A stretch of 64,000 nt of DNA from Planotetraspora kaengkrachanensis (GCF_016862895.1 NZ_BONV01000044.1:43334-107333), one strand, 5' to 3'; counted from the first letter of the stretch, positions 47,100-56,289 are shown. The notes: a model not told the origin generated them from the letters alone. Numbers and translations are program-made.

Positions 47100-47170
47100 C
47101 CCGCGGCCGGCGCCCGGAGTGTCCGCACGCCCGTCCGCCGGCTGAGGAGGACAGGGCCCGCGCCGCGGAG

Positions 47171-48160
47171 TCAGAGGTCGACGGACGCGGCCACGGGCAG
47201 GTGATCGCTGCCGGTGGCGGGCAGCGTCCAGGAGGAGACCGGTTCGACGCCCCTGACGAGGATCTGGTCGATGCGGGCCATGGGGAACGCCGCCGGCCAG
47301 CTGAAGCCGAATCCGTCACCCGCCGCGGCCTGCGCCGACCGCATCTGCGAGGTGACCGGGGCGAGGGCCCGGTCACCCGCCGTGCCGTTGAAGTCGCCCA
47401 CCAGGACGGTCTTCTTGATCGGGTCGTCGCGGACGGCCTCGGCGAGGAGCTGCGCGGACGCGTCACGCTGGTCGGCGGTGAAGCCGGCGTCGAGGTTGAC
47501 CCGCACCGACGGAAGATGGGCGACGAAGACGGCCAGAGTGCCGTGCGGCGTCTGGACGGTGCTGCGCAGGGCGCGCGACCACGCCATGATGCCGACCGAG
47601 CGGGTGTCGGACATCGGGTACTTGCTCCACAGCCCGACGGTGCCCCGGATCGCGTGGTAGCGGTACGCGCCGGCAAGGGCCTTCTCGTAGACCGGTATCG
47701 CGGAGGCGGTGAGCTCCTCGAGTCCGACCACGGCGGCGCCGGACGCGATGAGGGCCCGGGCGGTCCCCTCCGGGTCCGGGTTGTCGTTGTTGACGTTGTG
47801 GGAGGCGACGATCATGTCCCCGCCCTCCGACCGCTTGTCGATGAGCGTACGGCCGAACAACGCGAGCCAGATGACGGCGGGCAGGGTCAGGGCGATCAGG
47901 GCGGTCGCGGAGCGGCGGGCCAGCGCGCAGGCCGCGAGAAGGGGCACGGCCAGACCCGTCCAGGGCAGGAAGGTCTCGGTGAGGCTGCCGATGTTGCCGG
48001 TCCGGTTGGGGATGTGGGCGTGCAGCACCATCACCAGGGCGGGCAGAAGCCCCACACCTGCGATGATCTTCCCTCGCCGCCACATCCCGGTCTCCCGACG
48101 CCGCTCGTCGGTCCCACCGCCGTCGCCCTCACGTGAAGTGGCGTCGGCCGTCGTCGTCAT
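47171..48160 (-). CDS. Membrane-anchored endonuclease/exonuclease/phosphatase-family protein
   Basis: A 329-residue protein with about three N-terminal hydrophobic helices (residues about 30-105) and a C-terminal EEP domain. Catalytic landmarks are IVASHNVNNDNPD, VVGLEELT, FVAHLP, KTVLVGDFNGTAGD and TGSDHLPVAASVDL. The active site would face outside. Substrates of this group include phosphodiesters and nucleic acids; the real one is unknown. It is convergent with the methyltransferase gene. The 287 nt upstream to 48447 hold no supported gene. Confidence 0.85.
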   Translation of the reverse strand: MTTTADATSREGDGGGTDERRRETGMWRRGKIIAGVGLLPALVMVLHAHIPNRTGNIGSLTETFLPWTGLAVPLLAACALARRSATALIALTLPAVIWLALFGRTLIDKRSEGGDMIVASHNVNNDNPDPEGTARALIASGAAVVGLEELTASAIPVYEKALAGAYRYHAIRGTVGLWSKYPMSDTRSVGIMAWSRALRSTVQTPHGTLAVFVAHLPSVRVNLDAGFTADQRDASAQLLAEAVRDDPIKKTVLVGDFNGTAGDRALAPVTSQMRSAQAAAGDGFGFSWPAAFPMARIDQILVRGVEPVSSWTLPATGSDHLPVAASVDL

Positions 48161-48447
48161 GTGGCTTCACTTCCCCTCGTGGCGTGCCGCCAGAGCCGAG
48201 GGCAGCGAGTCTTGAACCGCGGCGACCACCTTCTGGCCGTTGACCGACCGCCAGGAGACCCTCCTTGGGGAGCGGTGTACGCGTGCGGGTTCGTCTTCGC
48301 CCCGCAGGCTACCCGAGCATCGGCTTCCGAGCGGGTGATCCCGGGCTCCCAGAGGAGATCGGCATCACGGCAGACTCTGCCCGACGCGGACGTCAGCCGG
48401 GTCGCCGCCGTGCGTCGGCCCACGCTCAGATATGCGTCGGCCGTGTA

Positions 48448-49704
48448 TCAGCCCTCGGACCGCGTGCCGCCCGGGAGCCGGAGCACGGCGACGGCGCCGC
48501 CGTCGGGGGCGTTGCCGAAAATGAGCTCCGCGCCGATCACCTGGGCCTGGCCGAGGGCGATGGTCAGGCCGAGGCCGTGACCCTGGCCGCGTTCGGCCGC
48601 GCCGGTCCGGAACCGCTGGGGACCCTCGGCCAGCAACTCGCGGGGGAACCCGGGACCGTGATCGCGCACGGTGATCGTCGTGCCGTCGACGCTCACCTCG
48701 ACAGGCAGGCCGCCGTGGCGGTGCGCGTTGACGACGAGGTTGGCGATGATCCGGTCGAGCCGGCGCGGATCGGTCTGGGCGACCGGATCGCCCGTGACGG
48801 AAAGCCGCGCCCGGAGGCCCGTGCGGTGCACGGAGTCCTCGACGACTCGGCTGAGCGGCACCACGGCGCGCTCGGCCCGTTCGGCCCCGGCGTCGAGGCG
48901 GGAGATCTCCAGCAGGCTCTCGACCAGGGTGCGCAGCACCCGCACCCGGTCGCGTACGAGATCGGTGGCCTCGCCCTCCGGCAGCAGCTCGGACGCGGTG
49001 GTCAGGCCCATCAGCGGGGTGCGCAACTCGTGGGCGACGTCGGCGGTGAAGCGCTGCTCGGCGAGCAGCCGTCCCTGCAGGGCGCCCGCCATCGAGTCGA
49101 CCGCCGAGGAGATGCCGGTGATCTCGTCACGTGCCCGGCGGCCTGTTCCGATCCGGGCGTCCAGGTCTCCGTCCGCGATGCGCCCGGCGGTGCGCGCGAC
49201 CCGCCTCAGCCGCCGGTTGATCGGCTCGGCGGCCAGCGCCGCCAGGGGCACGACGACGGCGAGGGCGGCCAGCGCGGCCTCCACGATGTTGCGGTCGAGC
49301 GCGTCCAGTGCCCGCATGTCGGCGCCCATGTCGGTCTGCACGGCGACCACGTCGCCGTCGACGGGGGCCGCGGCCCACATCCAGGGGATGCCTGGCCGGC
49401 TGTCGTCGTACCGGACGGCGGGCTGTTTCCTGTCCCTGACCTGCTGGAGGAGGGAGGGCGGGATGTTGTCCGGATTCGCCAGGGCGCAGTCGCCGCCGCG
49501 GCCGCACTGCGCGATCACGGTCTGCAAGGCGAGGAACGCCCGTTCCTGGCCGACGGACATGGTGCGGTCGAAGGTGCTCCGGTGGACCAGCAGTCCGACG
49601 GAGAGCGCGACCGCGCAGGACGCGGCGGCCACCAGCGCGGCGATCTTCCAGCGCAGCGATCTCCAGTTCAGCAGCTCACGCGCCGCCCGGACGAGGGCGC
49701 CCAC
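48448..49704 (-). CDS. Two-component sensor histidine kinase
   Basis: A 418-residue kinase. Two transmembrane helices (residues about 20-40 and 145-165) flank an extracellular domain. After a HAMP region (LRRVARTAGRIADGDLDARIG) come the H-box FTADVAHELRTPL, the N-box IIANLVVNAHRHGG and the G-boxes DHGPGFP and GHGLGLTIAL. The start is GTG 49704, one nt after the response-regulator stop, so the pair is cotranslated. The signal is unknown; the extracellular part has two cysteines in QCGRGGDCAL. Confidence 0.92.
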   Translation of the reverse strand: MGALVRAARELLNWRSLRWKIAALVAAASCAVALSVGLLVHRSTFDRTMSVGQERAFLALQTVIAQCGRGGDCALANPDNIPPSLLQQVRDRKQPAVRYDDSRPGIPWMWAAAPVDGDVVAVQTDMGADMRALDALDRNIVEAALAALAVVVPLAALAAEPINRRLRRVARTAGRIADGDLDARIGTGRRARDEITGISSAVDSMAGALQGRLLAEQRFTADVAHELRTPLMGLTTASELLPEGEATDLVRDRVRVLRTLVESLLEISRLDAGAERAERAVVPLSRVVEDSVHRTGLRARLSVTGDPVAQTDPRRLDRIIANLVVNAHRHGGLPVEVSVDGTTITVRDHGPGFPRELLAEGPQRFRTGAAERGQGHGLGLTIALGQAQVIGAELIFGNAPDGGAVAVLRLPGGTRSEG

Positions 49705-49705
49705 C

Positions 49706-50422
49706 TCAGCGCCTGAGTTTGTAGCCGAAGCCGCGGACCGTCTCGATCCGGTCGGCGCCGATCTTCCTGCGCAGCCGCTGGACACACAGGTCGACGACGC
49801 GGCTGTCGCCGTCCCACCCGTAGTCCCAGACGTTGCGCAGCAGGGTCTGCCGGTCGAGCACGATCCCGGGATTGGCGGCGAACTCGAGAAGCAGCCGCAA
49901 CTCGGTCGGGGTCAGTGCGACCTGCCGGCCGTCCCGGAACACCTCGAGGCCGTCGGTGTCGATTCGGAGGTCTCCGATGACCAGGGCCGATCCGGGGTTC
50001 GCCGGTTCCTCGGGCGCGGCGGAGAAGGTGGCGCGGCGCAGCAGCGAACGGATCCTCGCCACCAGCACCGCCGTGTCGACCGGCTTCACGACGTAGTCGT
50101 CCGCGCCCGCCTCCAGACCCGAGACCACGTCAAGCGAGTCGGCGCGGGCGGACATCATCAGGATGGGGACCAGGCTCGTCTCCCTGACCCGGCGGCACAG
50201 CCCGATGCCGTCCAGACCGGGCAACATGACGTCCAGCAGCAGCAGATCGTGCCGTCCGTCCCTGAAGAGCTCCAGGCCGGTCAGTCCGTCGCCGGCGACG
50301 GACACCGTGTAGCCGTAGCGCTCCAGGGCCATCCCGACGGTCTTGCGGATCACCTCGTCGTCCTCGACGAGCAGCACCGCGACGGGAGCCGACGTCCCGC
50401 TGGCGGCTCTCAAATCAGACAT
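49706..50422 (-). CDS. OmpR-family response regulator
   Basis: A 238-residue regulator. The receiver domain has the acidic pocket LLVEDDEV, the phosphorylated aspartate in LLLLDVMLPGLDG and the lysine in GADDYVVKPVD. The C-terminal winged helix carries LTPTELRLLLEFAANPGIVLDRQ and RVVDLCVQRLRRKIG. ATG 50422 (MSDLRAAS) is chosen. It lies upstream of and is coupled to the histidine kinase. Similarity to AfsQ1/CseB-type regulators suggests an envelope-related signal, but this is only a guess. Confidence 0.92.
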   Translation of the reverse strand: MSDLRAASGTSAPVAVLLVEDDEVIRKTVGMALERYGYTVSVAGDGLTGLELFRDGRHDLLLLDVMLPGLDGIGLCRRVRETSLVPILMMSARADSLDVVSGLEAGADDYVVKPVDTAVLVARIRSLLRRATFSAAPEEPANPGSALVIGDLRIDTDGLEVFRDGRQVALTPTELRLLLEFAANPGIVLDRQTLLRNVWDYGWDGDSRVVDLCVQRLRRKIGADRIETVRGFGYKLRR

Positions 50423-50495
50423 CTTTCTCGAACGGCACACGCATCACCAGGACGATACCTGGTGGGACCGCAGGCACGTGACCGGCCGGGACGGC

Positions 50496-50528
50496 GAGGG
50501 GCACGGCCGCGGGCCGGCCGTGCCCCTC
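50496..50528 (-). terminator. Hairpin terminator after the amine oxidase gene
   Basis: Perfect 13-bp arms GAGGGGCACGGCC (50496-50508) and GGCCGTGCCCCTC (50516-50528) with a 7-nt loop lie 22 nt after the amine oxidase stop and before the response-regulator gene. No U-tract, but the stem is among the most stable in the window. Confidence 0.6.
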
Positions 50529-50549
50529 CACCGGGAACGTCGCCCGGGG

Positions 50550-52139
50550 CTAGTGCGAGAGCACCCGCTGATGGAGGTCGGTGACGGTCTTGCGGGCCGA
50601 CTCCAGCGCGCCGGCCTGCCAGGCGATCATGTAGCTCAGCCAGTCGCCCGCGAAGTGGACGTGCCCGGCCGGCCTGTTCAGCAGCTGGTACGCGCCCGTG
50701 CGGGACGGCCAGCCGACCCAGGCGCCCTCGATGTGCGGCTGGAGTCTCCAGGAGACCGACACGGAGGCGGCCAGCTCGTCGCGGTACTTGGCGCCGTGGA
50801 TCTTCACACCCTGCTCGATCGCGCGCTTCTCCCGCTGCGCGTGGGGGAGCGCGGCGTAGGCGTCCTGGTTGGCGCCGTTGTTGTAGTAGCCGATGATGAG
50901 GCCGCGCCGCGTGCCGTACCCGTAGGAGGGATACCACATGACGGACAGGTCGAGATCGGTGTTGGTGATGCCCCCGTAGATGTTCTCGTCGGTCTCCCAC
51001 CAGCGGCGGCGGTACTCCAGCCCGATCTTCCCGGAGGACGTGACGGTCGGCGTGGCCAGGGCGGCCTGCACGTCGGGCCCCAGGTTGTGCGGGGTCTTGG
51101 CCAGGATGTGCGGCGGCATGGCCGCGACGCAGAAGTCCGCCTTGATCTTGCGCTTCCTGCCGTGGGCGTCCTGGTATTCGATCTCGACCCCGTCGGACAG
51201 GTCGGTGATCCTCGTGACCTTCGACCGCAGCGAGATCTTGTGCTTGCCGATCGCGTCGGCGAACGCCTTCGGGATGGCGTCCATGCCGCCGACCGGCTGG
51301 AACATCAGCATCGCCTGGTCGTAGCCGAACTCGAAGGAGAACCGCTGCCCGACGCCGCTGGCGAGGACCTCCGACAACGAGGGCACCGGGCCGAGGATCG
51401 TGCCGGGCTGCTCGCCCGCGCCCGGGTCGACGCTGTACCCGCGGTGCTCGTTGCCGGTGTAGGCGAAGCCGTTCGCCTTGGTGCCGATCGAGCCGAAGCC
51501 GCGCAGGAAGGACAGCAGGCGTTCCTTGTCGTCCGCGGTCAGCCTGGCGTCGAGCGCACCGCTGTCTGTGGCGGTCGAGAGCAGCTCGGAGATGTAGCCG
51601 TAGACGTCCGCCTTGGCCGTACGCCAGCGGACCGGGGCGGTCATCCCCGCCGACGCGTTGAAGATGTACGCCTGCGCGTTGGAGTTGGTGAAGACCTCCA
51701 GGGGCACGCCGAGCTCACGGCAGTAGTCCATGGTGACCATCCACTGCGCGAGCCTGGCCGGCCCCGCGTTCATGTAGATGCCGTCGGAGAAGCGGGCGGT
51801 CTGGGTCGAGCCGTCGAGCTCGGTGATCTTGTCGCCGCCCCTGATGGTCCAGTTGCGGCCGCCGACCCGGTCCAGCGCCTCGAGCACCGTGCAGTCGTAG
51901 CCCGCCTTGCCCAGTTCGTAGGCCGTGGCCAGGCCCGCGATGCCCGCGCCGAGGATCACGACCTTCTTCGCGGCCCTGCCGGTCAGGGAGAAGTCGGACG
52001 GTTGAGGGGGGACGAAGGCCGTACGGGCCGCCGCCTCGGCGGTCGGCGCGAGGCCGAGCGCGCCCATCGTGGCGAGAAGAGCACCGGCTCCTCCGGTCGC
52101 GCCCACCGCTGTCAGGAATCCACGCCTGCTGTAGCTCAC
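50550..52139 (-). CDS. Tat-exported flavin monoamine oxidase
   Basis: A 529-residue FAD-dependent amine oxidase. The twin-arginine signal SYSRRGFLTAVGATGGAGAL is followed by an Ala-rich cut region. The FAD motif VVILGAGIAGLATAYELGKAGYDCTVLEA and the RVGGRNWTIRGGD segment are present, as is the C-terminal FAD contact HFAGDWLSYMIAWQAGALESA. GTG 52139 is chosen because GGAGG lies 5 nt upstream. It may oxidise amines or amino acids outside the membrane, releasing hydrogen peroxide. Substrate not deducible. Confidence 0.88.
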   Translation of the reverse strand: MSYSRRGFLTAVGATGGAGALLATMGALGLAPTAEAAARTAFVPPQPSDFSLTGRAAKKVVILGAGIAGLATAYELGKAGYDCTVLEALDRVGGRNWTIRGGDKITELDGSTQTARFSDGIYMNAGPARLAQWMVTMDYCRELGVPLEVFTNSNAQAYIFNASAGMTAPVRWRTAKADVYGYISELLSTATDSGALDARLTADDKERLLSFLRGFGSIGTKANGFAYTGNEHRGYSVDPGAGEQPGTILGPVPSLSEVLASGVGQRFSFEFGYDQAMLMFQPVGGMDAIPKAFADAIGKHKISLRSKVTRITDLSDGVEIEYQDAHGRKRKIKADFCVAAMPPHILAKTPHNLGPDVQAALATPTVTSSGKIGLEYRRRWWETDENIYGGITNTDLDLSVMWYPSYGYGTRRGLIIGYYNNGANQDAYAALPHAQREKRAIEQGVKIHGAKYRDELAASVSVSWRLQPHIEGAWVGWPSRTGAYQLLNRPAGHVHFAGDWLSYMIAWQAGALESARKTVTDLHQRVLSH

Positions 52140-52299
52140 AGACACCTCCAAGATCTCTGGAGGCAAGTGTGCGGATGATCTGTTGCCGGTGATCGACGAT
52201 CATGTTCCGGGCCAATTTCTCTCAAACCGCTATAAATTACGACTTTCCATGATTATTGCGGCGGCGTTTCCGAAGCCTCTCGTCCGGCCGCGGCGCCGC

Positions 52300-52394
52300 C
52301 GTCCGGGGGCGTCTACCGGGTGGGAGTGGACCTGGCGGTCGGCGGGGGCGGCGACTTCCTCTTCGAGGGCATCAAGAAAGTGTTCGGCATGTAG
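52300..52394 (+). pseudogene. C-terminal gene remnant
   Basis: A start-less frame ends in GVYRVGVDLAVGGGGDFLFE and then GIKKVFGM before a TAG at 52392-52394. Codon choice and composition look protein-like, yet no start codon exists upstream in that frame. The remainder of 52,140-52,442 contains no supported gene. Probably the tail of a deleted gene; family not recognised. Confidence 0.3.
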
Positions 52395-52442
52395 GCGATC
52401 ATGGTCGTCACTGCGAAAGATCACTGTGCGAGGGAGCCCACG

Positions 52443-53219
52443 GTGTCCGAGGACGAGTTACGCCTGGAGAATGTGCACGACGGCCCGGCGGGGGAGTTCG
52501 CCGCCGCCGGCCGCCGCTGGCTCGGCCGTCGCGGCATGCGCCTCACCCTCCACCCGCACACCGGCGGGTGGGTCGAACACATGAGACAGGCGCCGCAGAC
52601 CGACGGCCTCAACCCGACCTTCGACCCCGCGCACAACCCCATCTCGGCCGGCGACGCGTTCTGGCTGGCCGTCCGCGACGAAGGTGACGAGGTGGCCGGA
52701 TGCGTCGCGGCCCGCCTGCTCGTCACCCCCGACTTCGTGGGCATGATCAGGTCGCTGCGGTTGTGGTACGACCCCGTCCCCGACGCGTTGGCCGTCCCCG
52801 ACCCGCCCGCGCTCACCGGCGGGGCCGTCCCGGACCGGCCGGCGCTCACCGGCGATCTCGGCATCTCCGGGCGGGTCGGCCACTTCGGCGGCCTCTGGAT
52901 CCATCCGGCCCACCGGGTGGGCACGGTCTCCCGCCTGCTGGTGCACTTCCTGGTGCGCGCCGCGCGCCTCGCGGCCCTCGACAGATTCGGCAGCGCGTGG
53001 GAGACGAGTGTGAGCTTCCATCGTCTGGCGTCCCGGCCGGCGTTCAGGGCCGCGCTCGGATTCGAGCACGTGCTGCCCTGCCACGACGGGTACTTCCCGC
53101 CTACGGGACGGGTGGAGAACGTGCACCTCAACTACAGCGCCCCCGGCCACATCCTGCGCATCGTCGCGCGGACGACCGAGGCGCTGCGGGCGGACGACTG
53201 TGCGCGGTCCGCCACATGA
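52443..53219 (+). CDS. GNAT-like acyltransferase coupled to a ThiF-family gene
   Basis: A 258-residue protein. The region DAFWLAVRDEGDEVAGCVAARLL begins the acyltransferase fold and GGLWIHPAHRVGTVSRLLVHFLV is the acyl-CoA-binding loop. A proline-rich insert with two PPALTG/RPALTG copies lies near residues 115-140. GTG 52443 has GAGGGAG upstream; ATG 52401 is possible. Its stop overlaps the start of the ThiF-family gene (ATGA), so both products are made together. The acceptor could be a product of, or a partner for, the neighbouring E1-like enzyme; this is inference. Confidence 0.75.
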   Translation: MSEDELRLENVHDGPAGEFAAAGRRWLGRRGMRLTLHPHTGGWVEHMRQAPQTDGLNPTFDPAHNPISAGDAFWLAVRDEGDEVAGCVAARLLVTPDFVGMIRSLRLWYDPVPDALAVPDPPALTGGAVPDRPALTGDLGISGRVGHFGGLWIHPAHRVGTVSRLLVHFLVRAARLAALDRFGSAWETSVSFHRLASRPAFRAALGFEHVLPCHDGYFPPTGRVENVHLNYSAPGHILRIVARTTEALRADDCARSAT

Positions 53220-54487
53220 CCGTGTCCCCGGGAGAGGAAGGGCGATCACCTGTGTCTTCGATGGACGAGTCCGGCGACGAGACGTTCGGCGACCACGTCT
53301 GGCGCCCCCGCCTCTTCGACGCCGGACGCGACGCCGGCGCCGTCCGGCGGCTCATGGACGACGGTGTGGCGTGGCGTGTCCACGACACCATCGACGGGCA
53401 GCTGCGGCAGCTCGTCCGAAGTCGCGAGCCCGCCATGGCCGCGGACGACCCTCTGGTCGACCGCCGTGTCGAGGAGGTTCTCGAGGGCAGGGACCCCTTC
53501 GCGTACGGCACCTGGGTCTGGTTTCCGTGGTCGGCCCGGCTCGTGCATCTGCTGCCGCGCCCGGAGTTCCACGAACTGCGCACCGACCGCAACCGCTACA
53601 AGATCACCAGCCGGGAGCAGGAGGTGCTCGCCGGCAAACGCGTCGGGGTCGTCGGGTTGTCGGTCGGGAACGCGGCGGCCGTCACCATGGCGCAGGAAGG
53701 AGTCGGCGGATCGTTCAGGCTCGCCGACTTCGACCGGATCGAGTTGTCCAACCTCAACCGGCTCCGAGCCGGGGTGCACGACCTCGGGATCGACAAGACC
53801 GTGCTCGCCGCCCGGCAGATGGCTGAAATAAATCCATATCTGGATATCTCCACTTTTCCTCGGGGTCTGGGTGAGGAGGACTTCGACGACTTCCTGCTCT
53901 CAGGAGGCCCGCTGGACCTCGTCGTCGAGGAGTGCGACGACCTGTACGTCAAGATCGCCATCAGGGAGCGGGCGCGGCACCACGGCATTCCCGTGGTCAT
54001 GGACACGAACGACCGCGGGATGCTCGACATCGAGCGGTTCGATCTCGAACCTGGCCGCCCGATCCTCCATGGGCTCCTCGGCGAGGCGCGTGCGGAGGAT
54101 CTGCGTGATCTGTCGACGGCGGGCAAGGTGCCCTTCGTCCTTGCCCTGCTGGACGAGCGGCGGATCAGCCGGCGCCTGGCCGCCTCCCTGCCCGAGATCG
54201 CGCGCACCGTCTCGTCCTGGCCCCAGCTCGCCTCAGGCGCGGCACTCGGCGGTGCGATCGCCACCGACGCCGCCCGCAGGATCCTGCTCGGTGAGAAGGC
54301 CCCGTCCGGGCGCTACTACGCGGACCCCTTCGAACCTGCTTCTGAGCAGGCCTTCGAACCTGCTTCTGAGCAGGCCTTCGAACCTGCCTCTGAGCAGGCC
54401 TTCGAACCTGCCTCTGGGCAGGCCTTCGAGCCGGCCGAGGAAGCCGCCCTGACAGGCGAACCGAACCGCGAGGTGGGCGAAATGTGA
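53216..54487 (+). CDS. ThiF/E1-like adenylating protein (Rv1355c-like) with repeat tail
   Basis: A 423-residue protein. The ThiF/UBA nucleotide-binding core is at residues about 125-300: KRVGVVGLSVGNAAAVTMAQ, LADFDRIELSNLNRLRAG, VVEECDDLYVKIAIRERA and PVVMDTNDRGMLD. No CxxC zinc motifs are seen. Similarity to M. tuberculosis Rv1355c is likely, but the nitroreductase-like half of that protein is absent. The tail has four copies of FEPASEQA encoded by 24-bp repeats. An AT-rich patch with rare codons (53821-53860) interrupts the otherwise high-GC gene. Function: probably adenylation of a small molecule or peptide C-terminus. Confidence 0.8.
   Translation: MTVSPGEEGRSPVSSMDESGDETFGDHVWRPRLFDAGRDAGAVRRLMDDGVAWRVHDTIDGQLRQLVRSREPAMAADDPLVDRRVEEVLEGRDPFAYGTWVWFPWSARLVHLLPRPEFHELRTDRNRYKITSREQEVLAGKRVGVVGLSVGNAAAVTMAQEGVGGSFRLADFDRIELSNLNRLRAGVHDLGIDKTVLAARQMAEINPYLDISTFPRGLGEEDFDDFLLSGGPLDLVVEECDDLYVKIAIRERARHHGIPVVMDTNDRGMLDIERFDLEPGRPILHGLLGEARAEDLRDLSTAGKVPFVLALLDERRISRRLAASLPEIARTVSSWPQLASGAALGGAIATDAARRILLGEKAPSGRYYADPFEPASEQAFEPASEQAFEPASEQAFEPASGQAFEPAEEAALTGEPNREVGEM
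54329..54424 (+). repeat. Four 24-bp tandem repeats encoding FEPASEQA
   Basis: Units begin at 54329, 54353, 54377 and 54401, nearly identical, with a degenerate fifth from 54425. Each contains the short palindrome CCTGC...GCAGG. The 24-bp period preserves the frame, so copy number can vary freely. Confidence 0.93.
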
Positions 54488-54599
54488 AGTACAGCCCGCG
54501 TATCTCGAATGTGTTTCAGATCTTTCATGTGCCGTTCCTGATCTTGCTTAGCATCCAGGTGCCCAGCAGCGGACGTGACGTGCATGGAGGAATACGACG

Positions 54600-55949
54600 A
54601 TGCGCTTCAGGAGAACGAGATCCGCGGTTTTCGCGGCGGTCGCGGGAGCGGCGGTGGCGGTCGCAGGTCTGTCCGGCGCCGCGAGCGCCGCTCCCGCCTC
54701 GCAGTTCAGTGTGGTCAACGGGGCCATCACCGCGGCCAAGGGCACCCCGGTGCCCGCGTCGGGAACCCAGGCCTCACTGTGGAGCGATTCCAGCTACGCC
54801 ACCACGACGATCGAAGGCTCCGGTCGGGTGCAGATCGGCGCGATCGGCGACAACTGCCAGGGCTGGCCGACCGTACGGGTGACGGCCGACGGCACGGTCC
54901 TCGGCGACACCACGATCGTCAACGCCACGCAGTACGGCACCTATCCGGTGGGTCCCGCACTCGGCGCGGGCACCCACACCATCAAGATCCAGTTCGTCAA
55001 CGACCTGCAGACGACGGCCTGCGACCGCAACGTCCACGTGGCCTACGCCCGGATGGAGACGCCGGTCACGGACACCACGTTCAGCTTCGCCGTCATGCCC
55101 GACACCCAGCAGGAGGTCCTGAACGCGAGCGACACCCGCTTCAAGAACCGCACCGACTGGCTGGTCGCCAACAGGTCCGCTCTGGACCTGCGGTTCGTGA
55201 CACACTCCGGTGACGTCGTCAACTGGGACACCCCCGATCATTCGCAGTACGTGATCGCCAGGAACGCGATGCGGTCGCTCGAGACGGCGAAGATCCCGTA
55301 CTCGCTGGCGATCGGCAACCACGACACGCAGGCCACCGGCGTCGGCGGGTCGGCCCGTGACCCCGAGCACACGCGGGAACTGGTGCGGGACACGAGCGTC
55401 TTCAACCAGTACTTCACCGCCGCCCAGTACGGCGCCGTCAAGGGGCAGTTCGAGGCGGGCAAGGTGGACAACTCCTACTCGACGTACGACGCGGGCGGCG
55501 TGCACTGGCTCGTGCTGACCCTTGAACTGTGGCCGCGGACCGAGGTGGTCGACTGGGCCAAGGGCGTCGTCGCCGCCAACCCGCATCACAACGTCGTGGT
55601 CGTCACGCACGACTACATCGACGCCAACGCCAACATCGAGCAGAGCGGTTCCTACGGGGCCAACAGCCCGCAGTACCTGTACGACAACCTGATCAAGCAA
55701 TACGCCAACATCAAGTTCGTCTTCTCCGGTCACGTCGGCATCGCCGGCAACCGGGTGGACACCGGCGTGCACGGCAACAAGATCTACTCGTTCCTCCAGA
55801 CCTTCCACTCCAACACCACCAACCCGGTGCGCCTCGTGGAGATCGACACCAAGGCCGACTCCCTCCGGACCCGGATCTACGGGCCGTACAACAACCAGTC
55901 GTTCACCGAGTACGACCGTTCCATCACCCCCCTCGGCCTGGTCCACTGA
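54600..55949 (+). CDS. Secreted metallophosphoesterase with carbohydrate-binding-like domain
   Basis: A 449-residue exported protein. The signal peptide MRFRRTRSAVFAAVAGAAVA runs to a cut after ASA near residue 30. A beta-rich N-terminal module (about residues 35-155, TTIEGSGRVQIGAIGDNCQG) resembles NPCBM-type sugar-binding domains. The calcineurin-like domain follows: FAVMPDTQQ, VTHSGDVVNWD, LAIGNHDTQ, VVTHDYID and FVFSGHVG. A GGAGGAAT site precedes the ATG. It would hydrolyse a phosphomono- or diester outside the cell. Its stop is followed directly by the repeat array. Confidence 0.9.
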   Translation: MRFRRTRSAVFAAVAGAAVAVAGLSGAASAAPASQFSVVNGAITAAKGTPVPASGTQASLWSDSSYATTTIEGSGRVQIGAIGDNCQGWPTVRVTADGTVLGDTTIVNATQYGTYPVGPALGAGTHTIKIQFVNDLQTTACDRNVHVAYARMETPVTDTTFSFAVMPDTQQEVLNASDTRFKNRTDWLVANRSALDLRFVTHSGDVVNWDTPDHSQYVIARNAMRSLETAKIPYSLAIGNHDTQATGVGGSARDPEHTRELVRDTSVFNQYFTAAQYGAVKGQFEAGKVDNSYSTYDAGGVHWLVLTLELWPRTEVVDWAKGVVAANPHHNVVVVTHDYIDANANIEQSGSYGANSPQYLYDNLIKQYANIKFVFSGHVGIAGNRVDTGVHGNKIYSFLQTFHSNTTNPVRLVEIDTKADSLRTRIYGPYNNQSFTEYDRSITPLGLVH

Positions 55950-55961
55950 CCCCGCGCCTTG

Positions 55962-56024
55962 TTGGTGTGACCGCCACCCCTTGGTGTGATCACCACTCGT
56001 AGGTGTGATCACCACCCCCTAGGC
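55962..56024 (+). repeat. 19-20-bp lead-in repeats (GGTGTGATCACCAC)
   Basis: GTGAYC cores start at 55967, 55986 and 56005 and then at 56025, spacings of 19, 19 and 20 bp. The unit reads TTGGTGTGATCACCACYCC and contains the palindrome GTGATCAC. The series runs directly into the 53-bp array and shares its GTGATC head. Confidence 0.85.
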
Positions 56025-56289
56025 GTGATCATGCACAGGCTCGTGAGCATGGCCGTCGACCTGCGCCGATGCTTGGTGTGATCATGCACGGGTTCGCGGG
56101 CGTGCGCTCTGGCCTGCGCCGATGTATCTCGTGATCATGCGGGGGTTCGTGGACGTGCGCTCTGGCCTGCGCCGATGTATCTCGTGATCATGCATGGGTT
56201 CGTGGATGCATGGCCTGGCCTGCGCCTACGACCTGCGTGATCATGCACGAGCGTGAGGTCTGTTCGGCGACCTGCTGTTCGCGAACCTT
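56025..56289 (+). repeat. Left 53-bp array, five units, sense to the phosphoesterase gene
   Basis: GTGATCATGC heads start at 56025, 56078, 56131, 56184 and 56237, exactly 53 bp apart each time. Within units, YTCG at positions 16-19 and CTGC at 37-40 are kept in register in the first four; the fifth has CTGC one base early. Units 2 and 3 are almost identical. As 53 is not divisible by three and stops occur in all frames, the array is not coding. Confidence 0.95.

Noticed and set aside
48161..48447. Small gene between the phosphatase-family gene and the kinase gene
   Set aside because: Frames on both strands lack ribosome binding sites and protein-like composition; treated as intergenic.
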